Shown here: positions 1-6,409 of the stretch, piece after piece
Layout of the letters: the number at the start of each line of letters is the position of its first letter
Numbering within the stretch: the stretch's first letter is position 1
Program-made: the position numbers and the translations under genes
The notes under the pieces: model-generated
Seen by the model: only the letters and a program-made list of their open reading frames with translations
Databases searched by the model: none
Told to the model about the DNA's origin: nothing
DNA from: a bacterium
GTDB lineage: Bacteria > SZUA-79 > Acidulodesulfobacterales > Acidulodesulfobacteraceae
Assembly (NCBI GenBank): GCA_021799935.1
Contig: JAJYZM010000018.1
Coordinates: forward strand, 1 to 10,087
Length of the DNA: 10,087 nucleotides
Direction: 5' to 3'

Positions 1-754
1 TTTTTCTTTCAATTCTTTCAAGCCAGCTGAAATCGGAATATATATATTTATCCACCCGCGGGTCGTAGTTCGAAACCCAATTTTTTAACCTGTTTATTAT
101 CCTGAAATTATAAAGCCTTTCCATTTCTCTATCTTTTTTATACATATCGGCGGGATTTTTTGCCCTGCCGTAATGAAACATATTTGCGTTAAGAAGAACG
201 GCATTTTTGTTTTCGATATTTATTTTTACCCCGTCGGCATCCTTAAAACCCATAGCGTCCCCCCATGAAAAAACGGTTCCGTCGTTTCTTATAATCCTGA
301 CTTCTTTGTCGTAAAAAAACTTTTTTTCCGACTTCTTCGCATAGGAAAAATACCCTCCGAAAAAATGTATATAATCGAAGACGAAGCCTTTTATATTTCT
401 GTTATTAATATTATCCTCGAGCACACGGGTTATTTTATCGTAGTCTTTTTCGTGAATACCCTCGTCGCATTGAACGTAAAGTCCGTAATCGCCCGTAATT
501 TCTTTTATCGCGATATTCGTCTTTTCCGACATTATACTGCCGCTCTTTTTGGTAATATTCCAATCGGAATCTATTAATTTTATTTTAGGGTTTTCGTCTC
601 TTAACCTTTCGAGCTCTTTTTTAGTATCGTCGGTGCTTTCGCATACCACGACCACAAACTCTTCGACTAAAGGAAGGGCGGACATTATAGACTCCTTAAA
701 GGGATATCCCATTAAATTGCCGTTCCTGATAAAAGTAAAACCTGAAATTTTCAT
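1..754 (-). CDS. Family-2-like glycosyltransferase, 3' end cut off by the window edge
   Basis: The frame opens with ATG at 754 and runs without a stop to the left edge, giving 251 residues; the C-terminus lies outside the window. The N-terminus (MKISGFTFIRNG) and the following LPLVEEFVVVV stretch match the start of a recurring group of GT-A fold glycosyltransferases that sit in surface-polysaccharide clusters. A YVQCDEGIH segment at residues 93-101 occupies the place of the metal/nucleotide-binding acidic motif. FHYGRAKNP at about 193-201 is another element I associate with this group. No signal peptide or membrane helix is visible, so it probably acts on the cytoplasmic face. It lies 19 bp behind the GT9 gene that ends at 774 and is probably the next gene of that operon. 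No clear Shine-Dalgarno sequence precedes the start, so translation may be coupled. Donor and acceptor sugars cannot be deduced. Confidence 0.8.
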   Translation of the reverse strand, partial: MKISGFTFIRNGNLMGYPFKESIMSALPLVEEFVVVVCESTDDTKKELERLRDENPKIKLIDSDWNITKKSGSIMSEKTNIAIKEITGDYGLYVQCDEGIHEKDYDKITRVLEDNINNRNIKGFVFDYIHFFGGYFSYAKKSEKKFFYDKEVRIIRNDGTVFSWGDAMGFKDADGVKINIENKNAVLLNANMFHYGRAKNPADMYKKDREMERLYNFRIINRLKNWVSNYDPRVDKYIYSDFSWLERIERK

Positions 755-773
755 TTTTTATAATTATGTTTAT

Positions 774-1886
774 TTATTTAGAATTTTCAACGGAATTTAA
801 TAAAAACTCGAATCCGGCGGTTAAATCTTCGAGCATAATATTCCCCATGCAGTCCGGATAACCGTGCATATAAAAACCGTCTTTAGGACAATCCCGATAA
901 AAACAGTGATAACATTCTGCTTTTTTATCTATTATGTAAGCATTGCCGGCTGAAGGACCGCAGACTGCGGGGTCGGTAGAGCCGAAAAGAGCGATTACCG
1001 GAGTATTTATCGCCGAAGATAAATGCATTGTTCCGTTATCTACGCAGACCGCCAAAGACGATTTTTTAATCAACCCGCCTAGAGTATAAATATCGGTTAA
1101 ACCTGTTAAATCCACATTTAAATGTTTATTTTCTATTTTATCGTAAATTTTTTTAGAAATCTGTCTGTCGTTACTGCTTCCAGTAATTACGGTATAAAAA
1201 CCTTTTTTGTTTAAATAATCAGCGAAGAGAGAAAACAAATTAGGGTCCGCTTCTTTAGATTTCCTTGTGGAGCCGGGAGAAAATAAAACAAATTTAAAAT
1301 TTTGCGTATCTATGTTTATCCCATAACCGTTAAATGAATTCCTTAAAATGTTTTCGGCATTTTTAATATCGGTATTTTCGACGGTATAAACGCAGTTCCT
1401 GTCGAAATATTTTTCTCCGGCGTTTATATAGAACGGTTCGATAAATTTTAACGATTTATCTATATTATTTAAATTTTTATCGAATATTATACGGTCGCGC
1501 AAAAAAAAATTATTTAAAAACTTCCCCTGCCCGACCTGTTTTTTAGTCAACAAAAATCCTAAAATAGAAAATTTTAAAGACATTAAAAAATTAATGCAGG
1601 CGTAAAATTTATGCCCGTTCTTTTTTTTAATGCCGTTAAGCGTTCCCAACAGCTTAAAAAAACCGGCAATGCCCCTGATTCCGCTGATTTTATCCGTCTC
1701 TACAATTCTGCATATATCGGGATTTCTTCGCAAAACATATGAGGCGCTCTTAGAAACCACGGCGGTAATTCTGCTTTCCGGAAACTTCAGCTTTAACGCC
1801 CGGATGGCCGGCGTCAGAGTCAGAACGTCGCCTATATAGTTATGCCCGAATATCAAGAAATCTTTTATATTATCCGAATCATTCAT
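774..1886 (-). CDS. Glycosyltransferase family 9 (heptosyltransferase-like), second of a tandem pair
   Basis: This 370-residue protein has the GT9 architecture of two Rossmann-like GT-B domains. The N-terminal IGDVLTLTPAIRALK carries Asp20, matching the conserved catalytic Asp of WaaC-type enzymes. The C-terminal half has CVDNGTMHLSSA (281-291), the nucleotide-sugar site, and FGSTDPAVCGP (301-311). Four cysteines (325, 328, 333, 346) follow, in a spacing I know from other environmental heptosyltransferases. The family transfers heptose or similar sugars from ADP-activated donors to lipid A-core acceptors in the cytoplasm. The interdomain strand reads FSPGSTRKSKEADP and lacks the K-R-W-P seen in the upstream paralogue, so donor or acceptor preference may differ. 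The ATG at 1886 is 6 bp from the preceding stop, with no good Shine-Dalgarno sequence, which suggests coupled translation. The gene contains T9 and A8 runs. The family call is firm; calling it waaC, waaF or waaQ would be a guess. Confidence 0.9.
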   Translation of the reverse strand: MNDSDNIKDFLIFGHNYIGDVLTLTPAIRALKLKFPESRITAVVSKSASYVLRRNPDICRIVETDKISGIRGIAGFFKLLGTLNGIKKKNGHKFYACINFLMSLKFSILGFLLTKKQVGQGKFLNNFFLRDRIIFDKNLNNIDKSLKFIEPFYINAGEKYFDRNCVYTVENTDIKNAENILRNSFNGYGINIDTQNFKFVLFSPGSTRKSKEADPNLFSLFADYLNKKGFYTVITGSSNDRQISKKIYDKIENKHLNVDLTGLTDIYTLGGLIKKSSLAVCVDNGTMHLSSAINTPVIALFGSTDPAVCGPSAGNAYIIDKKAECYHCFYRDCPKDGFYMHGYPDCMGNIMLEDLTAGFEFLLNSVENSK

Positions 1887-1892
1887 AAATTT

Positions 1893-2954
1893 CTATATTG
1901 TTTTATTTATTTCCAAATCCCGCTTTATTATATTAAAAACGTCATCGGGTAAAATTCTTTTCATGCATAAAACGCATTCCGTCAAATTATTATTTTCTAT
2001 TTTATTTAACGGACATTCTTTTTTAAAACACGGTATGCATATAAGATTGTCTCTTAAAACGGTAAAATTTTTTCCGACCGGACCGGTCAGCGCCGGGTCG
2101 GTAGGTCCGAACAGAGCTATCGTTTTAAGTCCGGCGAGCGAAGATGCGATATGCATAAGTCCGGAATCCGGAGTTATAAAATAATCCATTTTCGCAAGGA
2201 GTTCTTTCGCCTGCTTTAAAGTCGTCCTGCCTACCGCGCTTGCTACTTTCGGACTGCCTAAAGCTTTTAATATTTCGTCCGCCAGATAATCTTCGCCTTT
2301 GCCTCCGAATATTAATATATTGGCGTTGAAAGAATTTATCAATCTTTTAGAAATCTCTATAAAATATCTAAGGGGCCATCTTTTGGTCTTCCATGCTCCG
2401 GTTGGATTAATTCCTATAAATATTTCTTTTTTTGCCGGTTTTGGAAAATTGCTTTCCAGGAAATCAGAAGCGAATTTTTTATCTTCTTCGGAGGTTACGA
2501 GCGTAGGCTTAGGTTCTTTTATTTTTTCGCCGCCAGCGCCGGAGGCTAAAAAAAGATAAAATTGAACGGCATGTTCCGGCGGCCTTCCTTTCCTTGCAAT
2601 CTTTTTATTGCTTAAAAACCCGAGGTCTGCATATTCCTCGGTATATCTCAACGGCGCTCCGCTTAGAAAAGCAAAAATAGACGTTCTGTCAACCCCCTGC
2701 AAATCTATCGACAAATCATAACGGCGTTTCCTTAATTTTTTAACTAACGATAAATAGTCCTTGATTTTGAATTTTTTTTTATCGATAATTAAGACTTCAT
2801 CTACATGGGGGTTTAAAAGAGCGATACCTTCGGCTTTATCTTCTACTAGCCATGTAATAAAGCTGTCGGGATACCCCTTTCTTATCGATTCTATCGCCGG
2901 AGTGGCAAGAAGGCAGTCGCCTATAGAACTTAATTTTATTATTAATATGTTCAT
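1893..2954 (-). CDS. Glycosyltransferase family 9 (ADP-heptose:LPS heptosyltransferase-like), first of a tandem pair
   Basis: This 353-residue GT9 protein is a closer match to classical heptosyltransferases than its downstream neighbour. It begins MNILIIKLSSIGDCLLATPA, placing Asp13 at the same position as the catalytic Asp of E. coli WaaC. GAWKTKRWP (186-194) gives the Lys and Trp of the donor-phosphate loop, TPDSGLMH (261-268) lines the ADP-heptose pocket, and FGPTDPALTGP (282-292) is the family signature. Cysteines 306, 309, 314, 327 and 330 form a C-terminal cluster. The expected role is adding a heptose to the LPS inner core in the cytoplasm. The ATG at 2954 has a modest AGGT about 8 nt upstream. 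It lies 31 bp after the deacetylase stop and 6 bp before the second GT9 gene, so the three are almost certainly co-transcribed. An A9 run (2772-2780) encodes three lysines near residue 60. Confidence 0.92.
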   Translation of the reverse strand: MNILIIKLSSIGDCLLATPAIESIRKGYPDSFITWLVEDKAEGIALLNPHVDEVLIIDKKKFKIKDYLSLVKKLRKRRYDLSIDLQGVDRTSIFAFLSGAPLRYTEEYADLGFLSNKKIARKGRPPEHAVQFYLFLASGAGGEKIKEPKPTLVTSEEDKKFASDFLESNFPKPAKKEIFIGINPTGAWKTKRWPLRYFIEISKRLINSFNANILIFGGKGEDYLADEILKALGSPKVASAVGRTTLKQAKELLAKMDYFITPDSGLMHIASSLAGLKTIALFGPTDPALTGPVGKNFTVLRDNLICIPCFKKECPLNKIENNNLTECVLCMKRILPDDVFNIIKRDLEINKTI

Positions 2955-2985
2955 ATTTATACCTATATCGGGAGCAGGTATTAAA

Positions 2986-3771
2986 TTAATAAAAGAGATT
3001 GACTTTCCATATTTTTCTTTTGAATTTAAAAAAATCCGTATTATGTCTTACCGCAACTCTTTTTAACGCGAAAAAATCGGCTCCTCTTTTTACTATTCCG
3101 GTTTTGGTAATACATGCGCCGTAAAAACCGGCTTTTTCAACCAGCTTTTCCGTTTCTTCGGTATAATCTCCGTAGGGGTAGGCAAAGAAATTTACGCTTG
3201 CCCCCAATAAATCTTCCAGATTTTTTTTTGAAATGGAAATTTCGTAAAAAGCTTCCTCAGGCGAAATTTTAGTAAGACGGGGATGGGTCATGGTATGAGC
3301 GCCTATTTCTATTCCGTATCCGCACATTTCTTTAAGCTCGGATAAGCTAAGCATTTCGTCTATATTTTCCCCGTTTTTTATATCCCATTCGTTAACCCCG
3401 CCTATGAGTCCGGGAACCATAAAAACGGTAGCTTTGACCCCGTTATTCATCATGACCTTTAATCCGCCCGAATAAACGGACTTTGAGCCGTCGTCAAATG
3501 TAATAGCCGCATATTTTTTCTTTTCCGGGGCCGGCGTTAAATTAACAGGGCGCGGCGCATCCGGCGAACCGGCTTCCATTGGTTTATAATTATAATCGTA
3601 TAAAGTTTTAAGTTCGGAAAGCGTCAAAAAAGTATATCCCGTATTCTTTAAATATTTGATTTGCCTGTCGAAATCGTCCTCTGTAACATAAAGCCCCGGA
3701 AATTTTGCATTTTGAGGGTATTTTCCTATTTTATGATATAAAAGAATCGTGAATTTCGGATTTTTAGCCAT
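2986..3771 (-). CDS. Polysaccharide deacetylase (CE4/NodB domain), no signal peptide
   Basis: This 261-residue protein carries the NodB metal-dependent deacetylase motifs in order. TFDDG at 91-95 supplies the catalytic-base Asp93 and metal ligand Asp94. GAHTMTHP at 157-164 supplies ligands His159 and His163. FAYPYGDY at 196-203 forms the substrate groove. Such enzymes remove N- or O-acetyl groups from sugars. The N-terminus (MAKNPKFTILLYHKIG) is already the first domain strand and shows no signal peptide, which points to a cytoplasmic enzyme acting on a nascent glycan or precursor rather than on peptidoglycan outside the cell. A Pro/Lys-rich stretch at about 64-86 separates the first strands from the catalytic core. 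It appears to be the first gene of the leftward surface-glycan block, followed by the two GT9 genes. The ATG at 3771 has no Shine-Dalgarno sequence. Specific substrate is unknown; deacetylation of a core HexNAc is a reasonable inference. Confidence 0.9.
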   Translation of the reverse strand: MAKNPKFTILLYHKIGKYPQNAKFPGLYVTEDDFDRQIKYLKNTGYTFLTLSELKTLYDYNYKPMEAGSPDAPRPVNLTPAPEKKKYAAITFDDGSKSVYSGGLKVMMNNGVKATVFMVPGLIGGVNEWDIKNGENIDEMLSLSELKEMCGYGIEIGAHTMTHPRLTKISPEEAFYEISISKKNLEDLLGASVNFFAYPYGDYTEETEKLVEKAGFYGACITKTGIVKRGADFFALKRVAVRHNTDFFKFKRKIWKVNLFY

Positions 3772-3781
3772 ATAAATATAT

Positions 3782-3809
3782 ATTATACTATAAATATAAA
3801 TTTTTTAAA
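3782..3809 (-). promoter_or_regulatory. Possible promoter of the deacetylase-GT9 block
   Basis: On the minus strand a TTTAAA element (3809-3804) precedes a perfect TATAAT (3787-3782) by 16 bp, which fits a sigma-70-type promoter. Transcription would begin only a few bases before the deacetylase ATG at 3771, giving an almost leaderless message; this agrees with the missing Shine-Dalgarno sequence. The gap is extremely AT-rich, so such matches arise easily by chance. Confidence 0.3.
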
Positions 3810-3836
3810 TTGTATATTGCTTCAAAACATTATAAT
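3810..3836 (+). promoter_or_regulatory. Possible promoter of the GT2-aag pair
   Basis: TTGTAT (3810-3815) and TATAAT (3831-3836) are separated by 15 bp on the plus strand, slightly short of the usual 16-18. AAGGA at 3846-3850, 9 nt before the ATG at 3860, serves as ribosome-binding site. A promoter is needed here because the gap separates divergent genes, but base composition makes the exact boxes uncertain. Confidence 0.35.
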
Positions 3837-3859
3837 ATATTTATTAAGGAATAAAAAAT

Positions 3860-4618
3860 ATGACCGAAAATTTAGACTACAAAAAATATAAAAACGCCAA
3901 GGCTTATTTATCCATAATAATTCCGGCCTACAACGAAGAAAAAAGAATCAAACAGACTATAATCGCTTTAAGGTCGTATCTGAAGCCCAGAAAATATATT
4001 TACGAAATTATAGTCGTGGACGACGGAAGCACGGATGGAACTTTAAGCGTGCTTAAAGATACCCTTTCGGCCGATTTAAGAGTCATTACTATCACTAAAA
4101 GCGGTAAAGGCGCCGCGGTTAAAGAAGGTGTTATGTCCGCGGATAAAGAAAGCGAATATGTTTTTTTTATGGACGCGGATTTATCGACCGACCCATCCGA
4201 AATCGGGGCTTTTATCGACATATTCAAAGAAGAATCGGAAACGAACGTTATAATAGGTTCCCGCTATCTGCCGGAAGGCTCGGTTATAATTCAGCCTCCT
4301 TTCAGAAATCTGGTAGGCAGAACATTCAGCCTGATTAAATCAAAACTCCTCGGAATAAATTTCTTCGACTCGCAGTGCGGATTCAAGGCGTTCAGGATGC
4401 AGACCGCAAAAAAGCTTTTTGCAAAATCCGAAATAAAAGGCTTTTCGTTTGACGTCGAAATACTTTATATAGCCCTTTTGAACGGCATAAAAGTAAAAGA
4501 AAAGAGCGTGAGCTGGCATCATAAGCCGGGAGGACACGTAAATTTAATTGCCGATTCGATACCTATGTTAATAGAACTTTTTCAGATATTCTTAAATAGA
4601 AACAAGTATTTTTTATAA
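3860..4618 (+). CDS. GT2 glycosyltransferase, ALG5/dolichyl-phosphate sugar synthase-like
   Basis: This 252-residue protein is a complete GT-A domain. SIIIPAYNEE (18-27) and VVDDGSTDG (52-60) form the nucleotide-binding part. MDADLSTDP (104-112) provides the DxD metal site. GSRY (133-136), DSQCGFKAF (170-178) and FSFDVE (195-200) are the motifs shared by polyprenyl-phosphate glucosyl- and mannosyltransferases of the ALG5/DPM1 group. Those enzymes move a sugar from UDP or GDP onto a polyprenyl phosphate. The C-terminus ends at NRNKYFL without the two or more membrane helices of GtrB-type relatives, so it would be a soluble or peripheral protein, and the lipid acceptor is an inference. The start is supported by AAGGA 9 nt upstream. 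It diverges from the deacetylase-GT9 block and may contribute to the same glycan. The aag gene follows 15 bp later and is probably on the same transcript. Confidence 0.88.
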   Translation: MTENLDYKKYKNAKAYLSIIIPAYNEEKRIKQTIIALRSYLKPRKYIYEIIVVDDGSTDGTLSVLKDTLSADLRVITITKSGKGAAVKEGVMSADKESEYVFFMDADLSTDPSEIGAFIDIFKEESETNVIIGSRYLPEGSVIIQPPFRNLVGRTFSLIKSKLLGINFFDSQCGFKAFRMQTAKKLFAKSEIKGFSFDVEILYIALLNGIKVKEKSVSWHHKPGGHVNLIADSIPMLIELFQIFLNRNKYFL

Positions 4619-4633
4619 ATTTTCCGGATCGAG

Positions 4634-5329
4634 ATGGCTTTTAAGAAATTAGACAAATCTTTTTACGTCAGGGAAGACACGGTAAAAATCGCAAAGGAAC
4701 TTATTGGGAAATATTTATTGACAGATATCGGCGGGGAAGGAATTACCGGAGGAAAAATAGTCGAGACTGAAGCATATTTAGGGGTAATAGACAAGGCATC
4801 CCACGGGTACGGCAACCGTAAAACCGAAAGAAATAAAAATCTTTATAAAGAGGGCGGATATGCCTACGTTTATTTTATCTACGGAATGTATTATCTGTTT
4901 AACGTAGTAACCGGCATGGAAAATAACGCCGACGCCGTTTTAATAAGGGCAATAGAACCGGAAATAGGCTTAGATATCATGATGACGAGAAAAGAAAAAG
5001 CTAAATCCGGAAAATCTAAACTAAAAAATAAAACAGATAAAAATAAAACTTCCGTCGGGTTATACAGGATTACATCCGGTCCCGGTCTTTTAACTGTCGC
5101 TCTCGGAATAGATTTAAGGCATAACGGCATTACGGTCTGCGAAAATAATAATAATGATAATATAGATAATAAAAAAAAGAAACTGGATATCTGGCTTGAA
5201 GACAGGAATAAAAATATAACGGCGGAAGATATTATCAAAACGCCGAGAATAGGCGTAGGCTACGCCGCAGAACACGCCTTACTGCCGTATAGGTTTAAGT
5301 TGAAAGGAAATAATTGGGTCAGCAGATAA
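4634..5329 (+). CDS. 3-methyladenine/alkylpurine DNA glycosylase (Aag/MPG family)
   Basis: This 231-residue protein is a member of the MPG-type (not AlkA- or Tag-type) glycosylases that flip out alkylated or deaminated purines and cut the N-glycosidic bond, starting base excision repair. VETEAYLG at 43-50 contains Glu46, equivalent to the catalytic Glu125 of human AAG. Tyr48, His57, Tyr83 (in FIYGMYY) and Asn90 match human Tyr127, His136, Tyr159 and Asn169 of the base-binding pocket. SGPG (148-151) and IGVGYAAEHALLPYRF (206-221) are further family motifs, and the end (NNWVSR) resembles human PWVS. Two low-complexity insertions, Lys-rich at about 120-140 and Asn/Lys-rich at about 170-183, lie in expected surface loops. 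The Shine-Dalgarno sequence before the ATG is weak (GGA, 5 nt), consistent with coupling to the GT2 gene ahead. All visible active-site residues are intact. Confidence 0.93.
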   Translation: MAFKKLDKSFYVREDTVKIAKELIGKYLLTDIGGEGITGGKIVETEAYLGVIDKASHGYGNRKTERNKNLYKEGGYAYVYFIYGMYYLFNVVTGMENNADAVLIRAIEPEIGLDIMMTRKEKAKSGKSKLKNKTDKNKTSVGLYRITSGPGLLTVALGIDLRHNGITVCENNNNDNIDNKKKKLDIWLEDRNKNITAEDIIKTPRIGVGYAAEHALLPYRFKLKGNNWVSR

Positions 5330-5409
5330 AAGCGAATTTTATATATTGCATTAACCCCCCGACCCAAAATAAAATAAATAAAATCTTGAATAAAAGTTAT
5401 TTCTTTTTT
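5314..5409. terminator. Convergent-gene boundary with weak inverted repeats, possible termination zone
   Basis: The aag stop (5327-5329) and the stop of the leftward 18-aa frame (5397-5399) face each other across 67 bp. TTGGGTC (5314-5320) and GACCCAA (5361-5367) are perfect 7-bp inverted repeats, but with a 40-nt loop. For plus-strand reading, GAATAA (5388-5393) can pair with TTATTT (5397-5402; one G-U pair), followed by C and T6. Both are weak. Termination in this zone is expected from gene layout, but no textbook GC-rich hairpin with a U-tract is present. Confidence 0.3.
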
Positions 5410-5453
5410 GTCGATGGTTTCTTTGTTTCTTTTTTTATCGGCTTATTTGCCAT
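5397..5453 (-). CDS. Candidate 18-aa lysine-rich peptide downstream of the galE-like gene
   Basis: An ATG at 5453 opens an 18-codon frame, MANKPIKKETKKPSTKKK, closed by TAA at 5397. Eight of its 18 residues are lysine and it has one acidic residue. A perfect GGAGGT (5466-5461) lies 7 nt upstream and overlaps the last codons and TGA stop of the epimerase gene. The ATG is 5 nt past that stop, an arrangement typical of translational coupling. No hydrophobic segment or recognisable domain is present. It could be a true small protein, a translated attenuator-like tail of the operon, or chance: epimerase end codons plus an A-rich 3' region can generate such a frame. I know of no family that fits. 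Confidence 0.4.
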   Translation of the reverse strand: MANKPIKKETKKPSTKKK

Positions 5454-5458
5454 TGTAT

Positions 5459-6391
5459 TCACCTCCGGTTATTGAGTAGGAACCATTTATATGTTTCCTT
5501 AATTCCTTCGCCAAAATCAGTTTCCGGTATAAAATTCATATCTTTTTTAATTTTATCGTAATTCAAACAGCTTGTTTTCTGTTCGCCGAGTTTAGCGGGT
5601 CCGTGAACCTCTTTATATTTATTATCGAAATTTTTATTAATTTCTTTAAATAAATCGTTCACGCTGAGCTCTATAGAGGTGCCGACATTATATATTCCGA
5701 TTTTATCCGTATTTTCCAGCGATAAAATATTCGCCTTAACGACGTCTTTAACATAAACGTAATCGCGGGTTTGATTTCCGTCTCCGTTAATGACCGGCTG
5801 TCCGCCGTTAAGCATCTTATTTAAAAAAATCGCTACGACTCCGGCTTCTCCGTGAGGATTCTGCCTCGGACCGTAAACGTTTCCGTAACGAAGGGATACA
5901 TATTTAAGTCCGAATACTTCGCTGTAATAATTTAAAAATTTATCCGTTGCAAGTTTTGCTATTCCGTAAGGAGACAGCGGCCATTCCGGGTGGTTTTCGG
6001 GAGTAGGCCTGTCGTCCGTATCGCCGTATATAGCGCCGCCCGTAGAAGAAAAAATAAATTTCTTTACCTTGATATCGTTGGAAAGATTAATAAGATTTAA
6101 CGTCCCCATAATATTGGTACGGGCATCGAACAGAGGGTCCGAAACAGATTTTCTGAGGTCTATCTGTGCCGCAAAATGATACACTATTTCCGGCAATTCT
6201 TCCGCAAATATTTCTTCAATTTTTTTAAAATCGGTAATATCGGCTTTTATGAATTTTGATTCGGGATTAATATTGTATTCAAACCCGGTCGAAAGGTTGT
6301 CGATTATAACGACGCGGTTTCCCTTCGCTATAAGTTCGTCCGCAACGTGGCTTCCGATAAATCCAGCCCCGCCCGTTAAAAGTATTTTCAA
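5459..6391 (-). CDS. NAD-dependent sugar epimerase, UDP-glucose 4-epimerase (GalE)-like
   Basis: This 310-residue protein is an extended short-chain dehydrogenase. TGGAGFIGS (6-14) is the dinucleotide-binding glycine motif, and Asp31 after the second strand points to NAD. The catalytic set is Thr117 (in FSSTGGAIYGD), Tyr142 and Lys146 (SPYGIAK). RYGNVYGPRQNPHGEAG (168-184) and GDGNQTRDYVYVKDV (203-217) are typical of bacterial GalE-type UDP-hexose or UDP-HexNAc 4-epimerases. The reaction would interconvert UDP-Glc/UDP-Gal or their N-acetyl forms for glycan assembly. Substrate is not certain, because UDP-glucuronate and other epimerases share these motifs. The start is TTG at 6391, since no ATG lies nearby in frame and AGAGGG sits 7 nt upstream. 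An in-frame stop at 6410-6412 rules out extension. The gene follows ilvE by 18 bp. Confidence 0.87.
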   Translation of the reverse strand: MKILLTGGAGFIGSHVADELIAKGNRVVIIDNLSTGFEYNINPESKFIKADITDFKKIEEIFAEELPEIVYHFAAQIDLRKSVSDPLFDARTNIMGTLNLINLSNDIKVKKFIFSSTGGAIYGDTDDRPTPENHPEWPLSPYGIAKLATDKFLNYYSEVFGLKYVSLRYGNVYGPRQNPHGEAGVVAIFLNKMLNGGQPVINGDGNQTRDYVYVKDVVKANILSLENTDKIGIYNVGTSIELSVNDLFKEINKNFDNKYKEVHGPAKLGEQKTSCLNYDKIKKDMNFIPETDFGEGIKETYKWFLLNNRR

Positions 6392-6398
6392 TATATTA

Positions 6399-6404
6399 CC
6401 CTCT
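6399..6404 (-). promoter_or_regulatory. Ribosome-binding site deciding the TTG start of the epimerase gene
   Basis: AGAGGG (read on the minus strand) lies 7 nt before TTG at 6391. The next in-frame codons upstream contain no ATG or GTG before a TAA at 6410-6412, so TTG is the only reasonable start that preserves the N-terminal NAD-binding strand. Confidence 0.7.
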
Positions 6405-6409
6405 ATTTT

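Noticed and set aside
365..577. Open frame on the plus strand beneath the left glycosyltransferase
   Set aside because: It is antisense to a well-conserved glycosyltransferase reading frame, lacks a ribosome-binding site and resembles no known protein.
774..2954. Tandem GT9 genes as a recent duplication or one split gene
   Set aside because: Each is a full-length two-domain protein with its own complete motif set, and they differ strongly in sequence. This is an old paralogy, not a frameshift or fresh duplication.
4891..5238. 115-codon open frame on the minus strand opposite aag
   Set aside because: Its Ser/Leu/Phe-rich runs are the complement of the Lys/Asn-rich insertions of Aag. It has no supporting start signal.
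5314..5367. TTGGGTC/GACCCAA inverted repeat as an attachment site or operator
   Set aside because: Seven bases with a 40-nt separation, partly inside aag, is weak. It is listed only as part of a possible termination zone.
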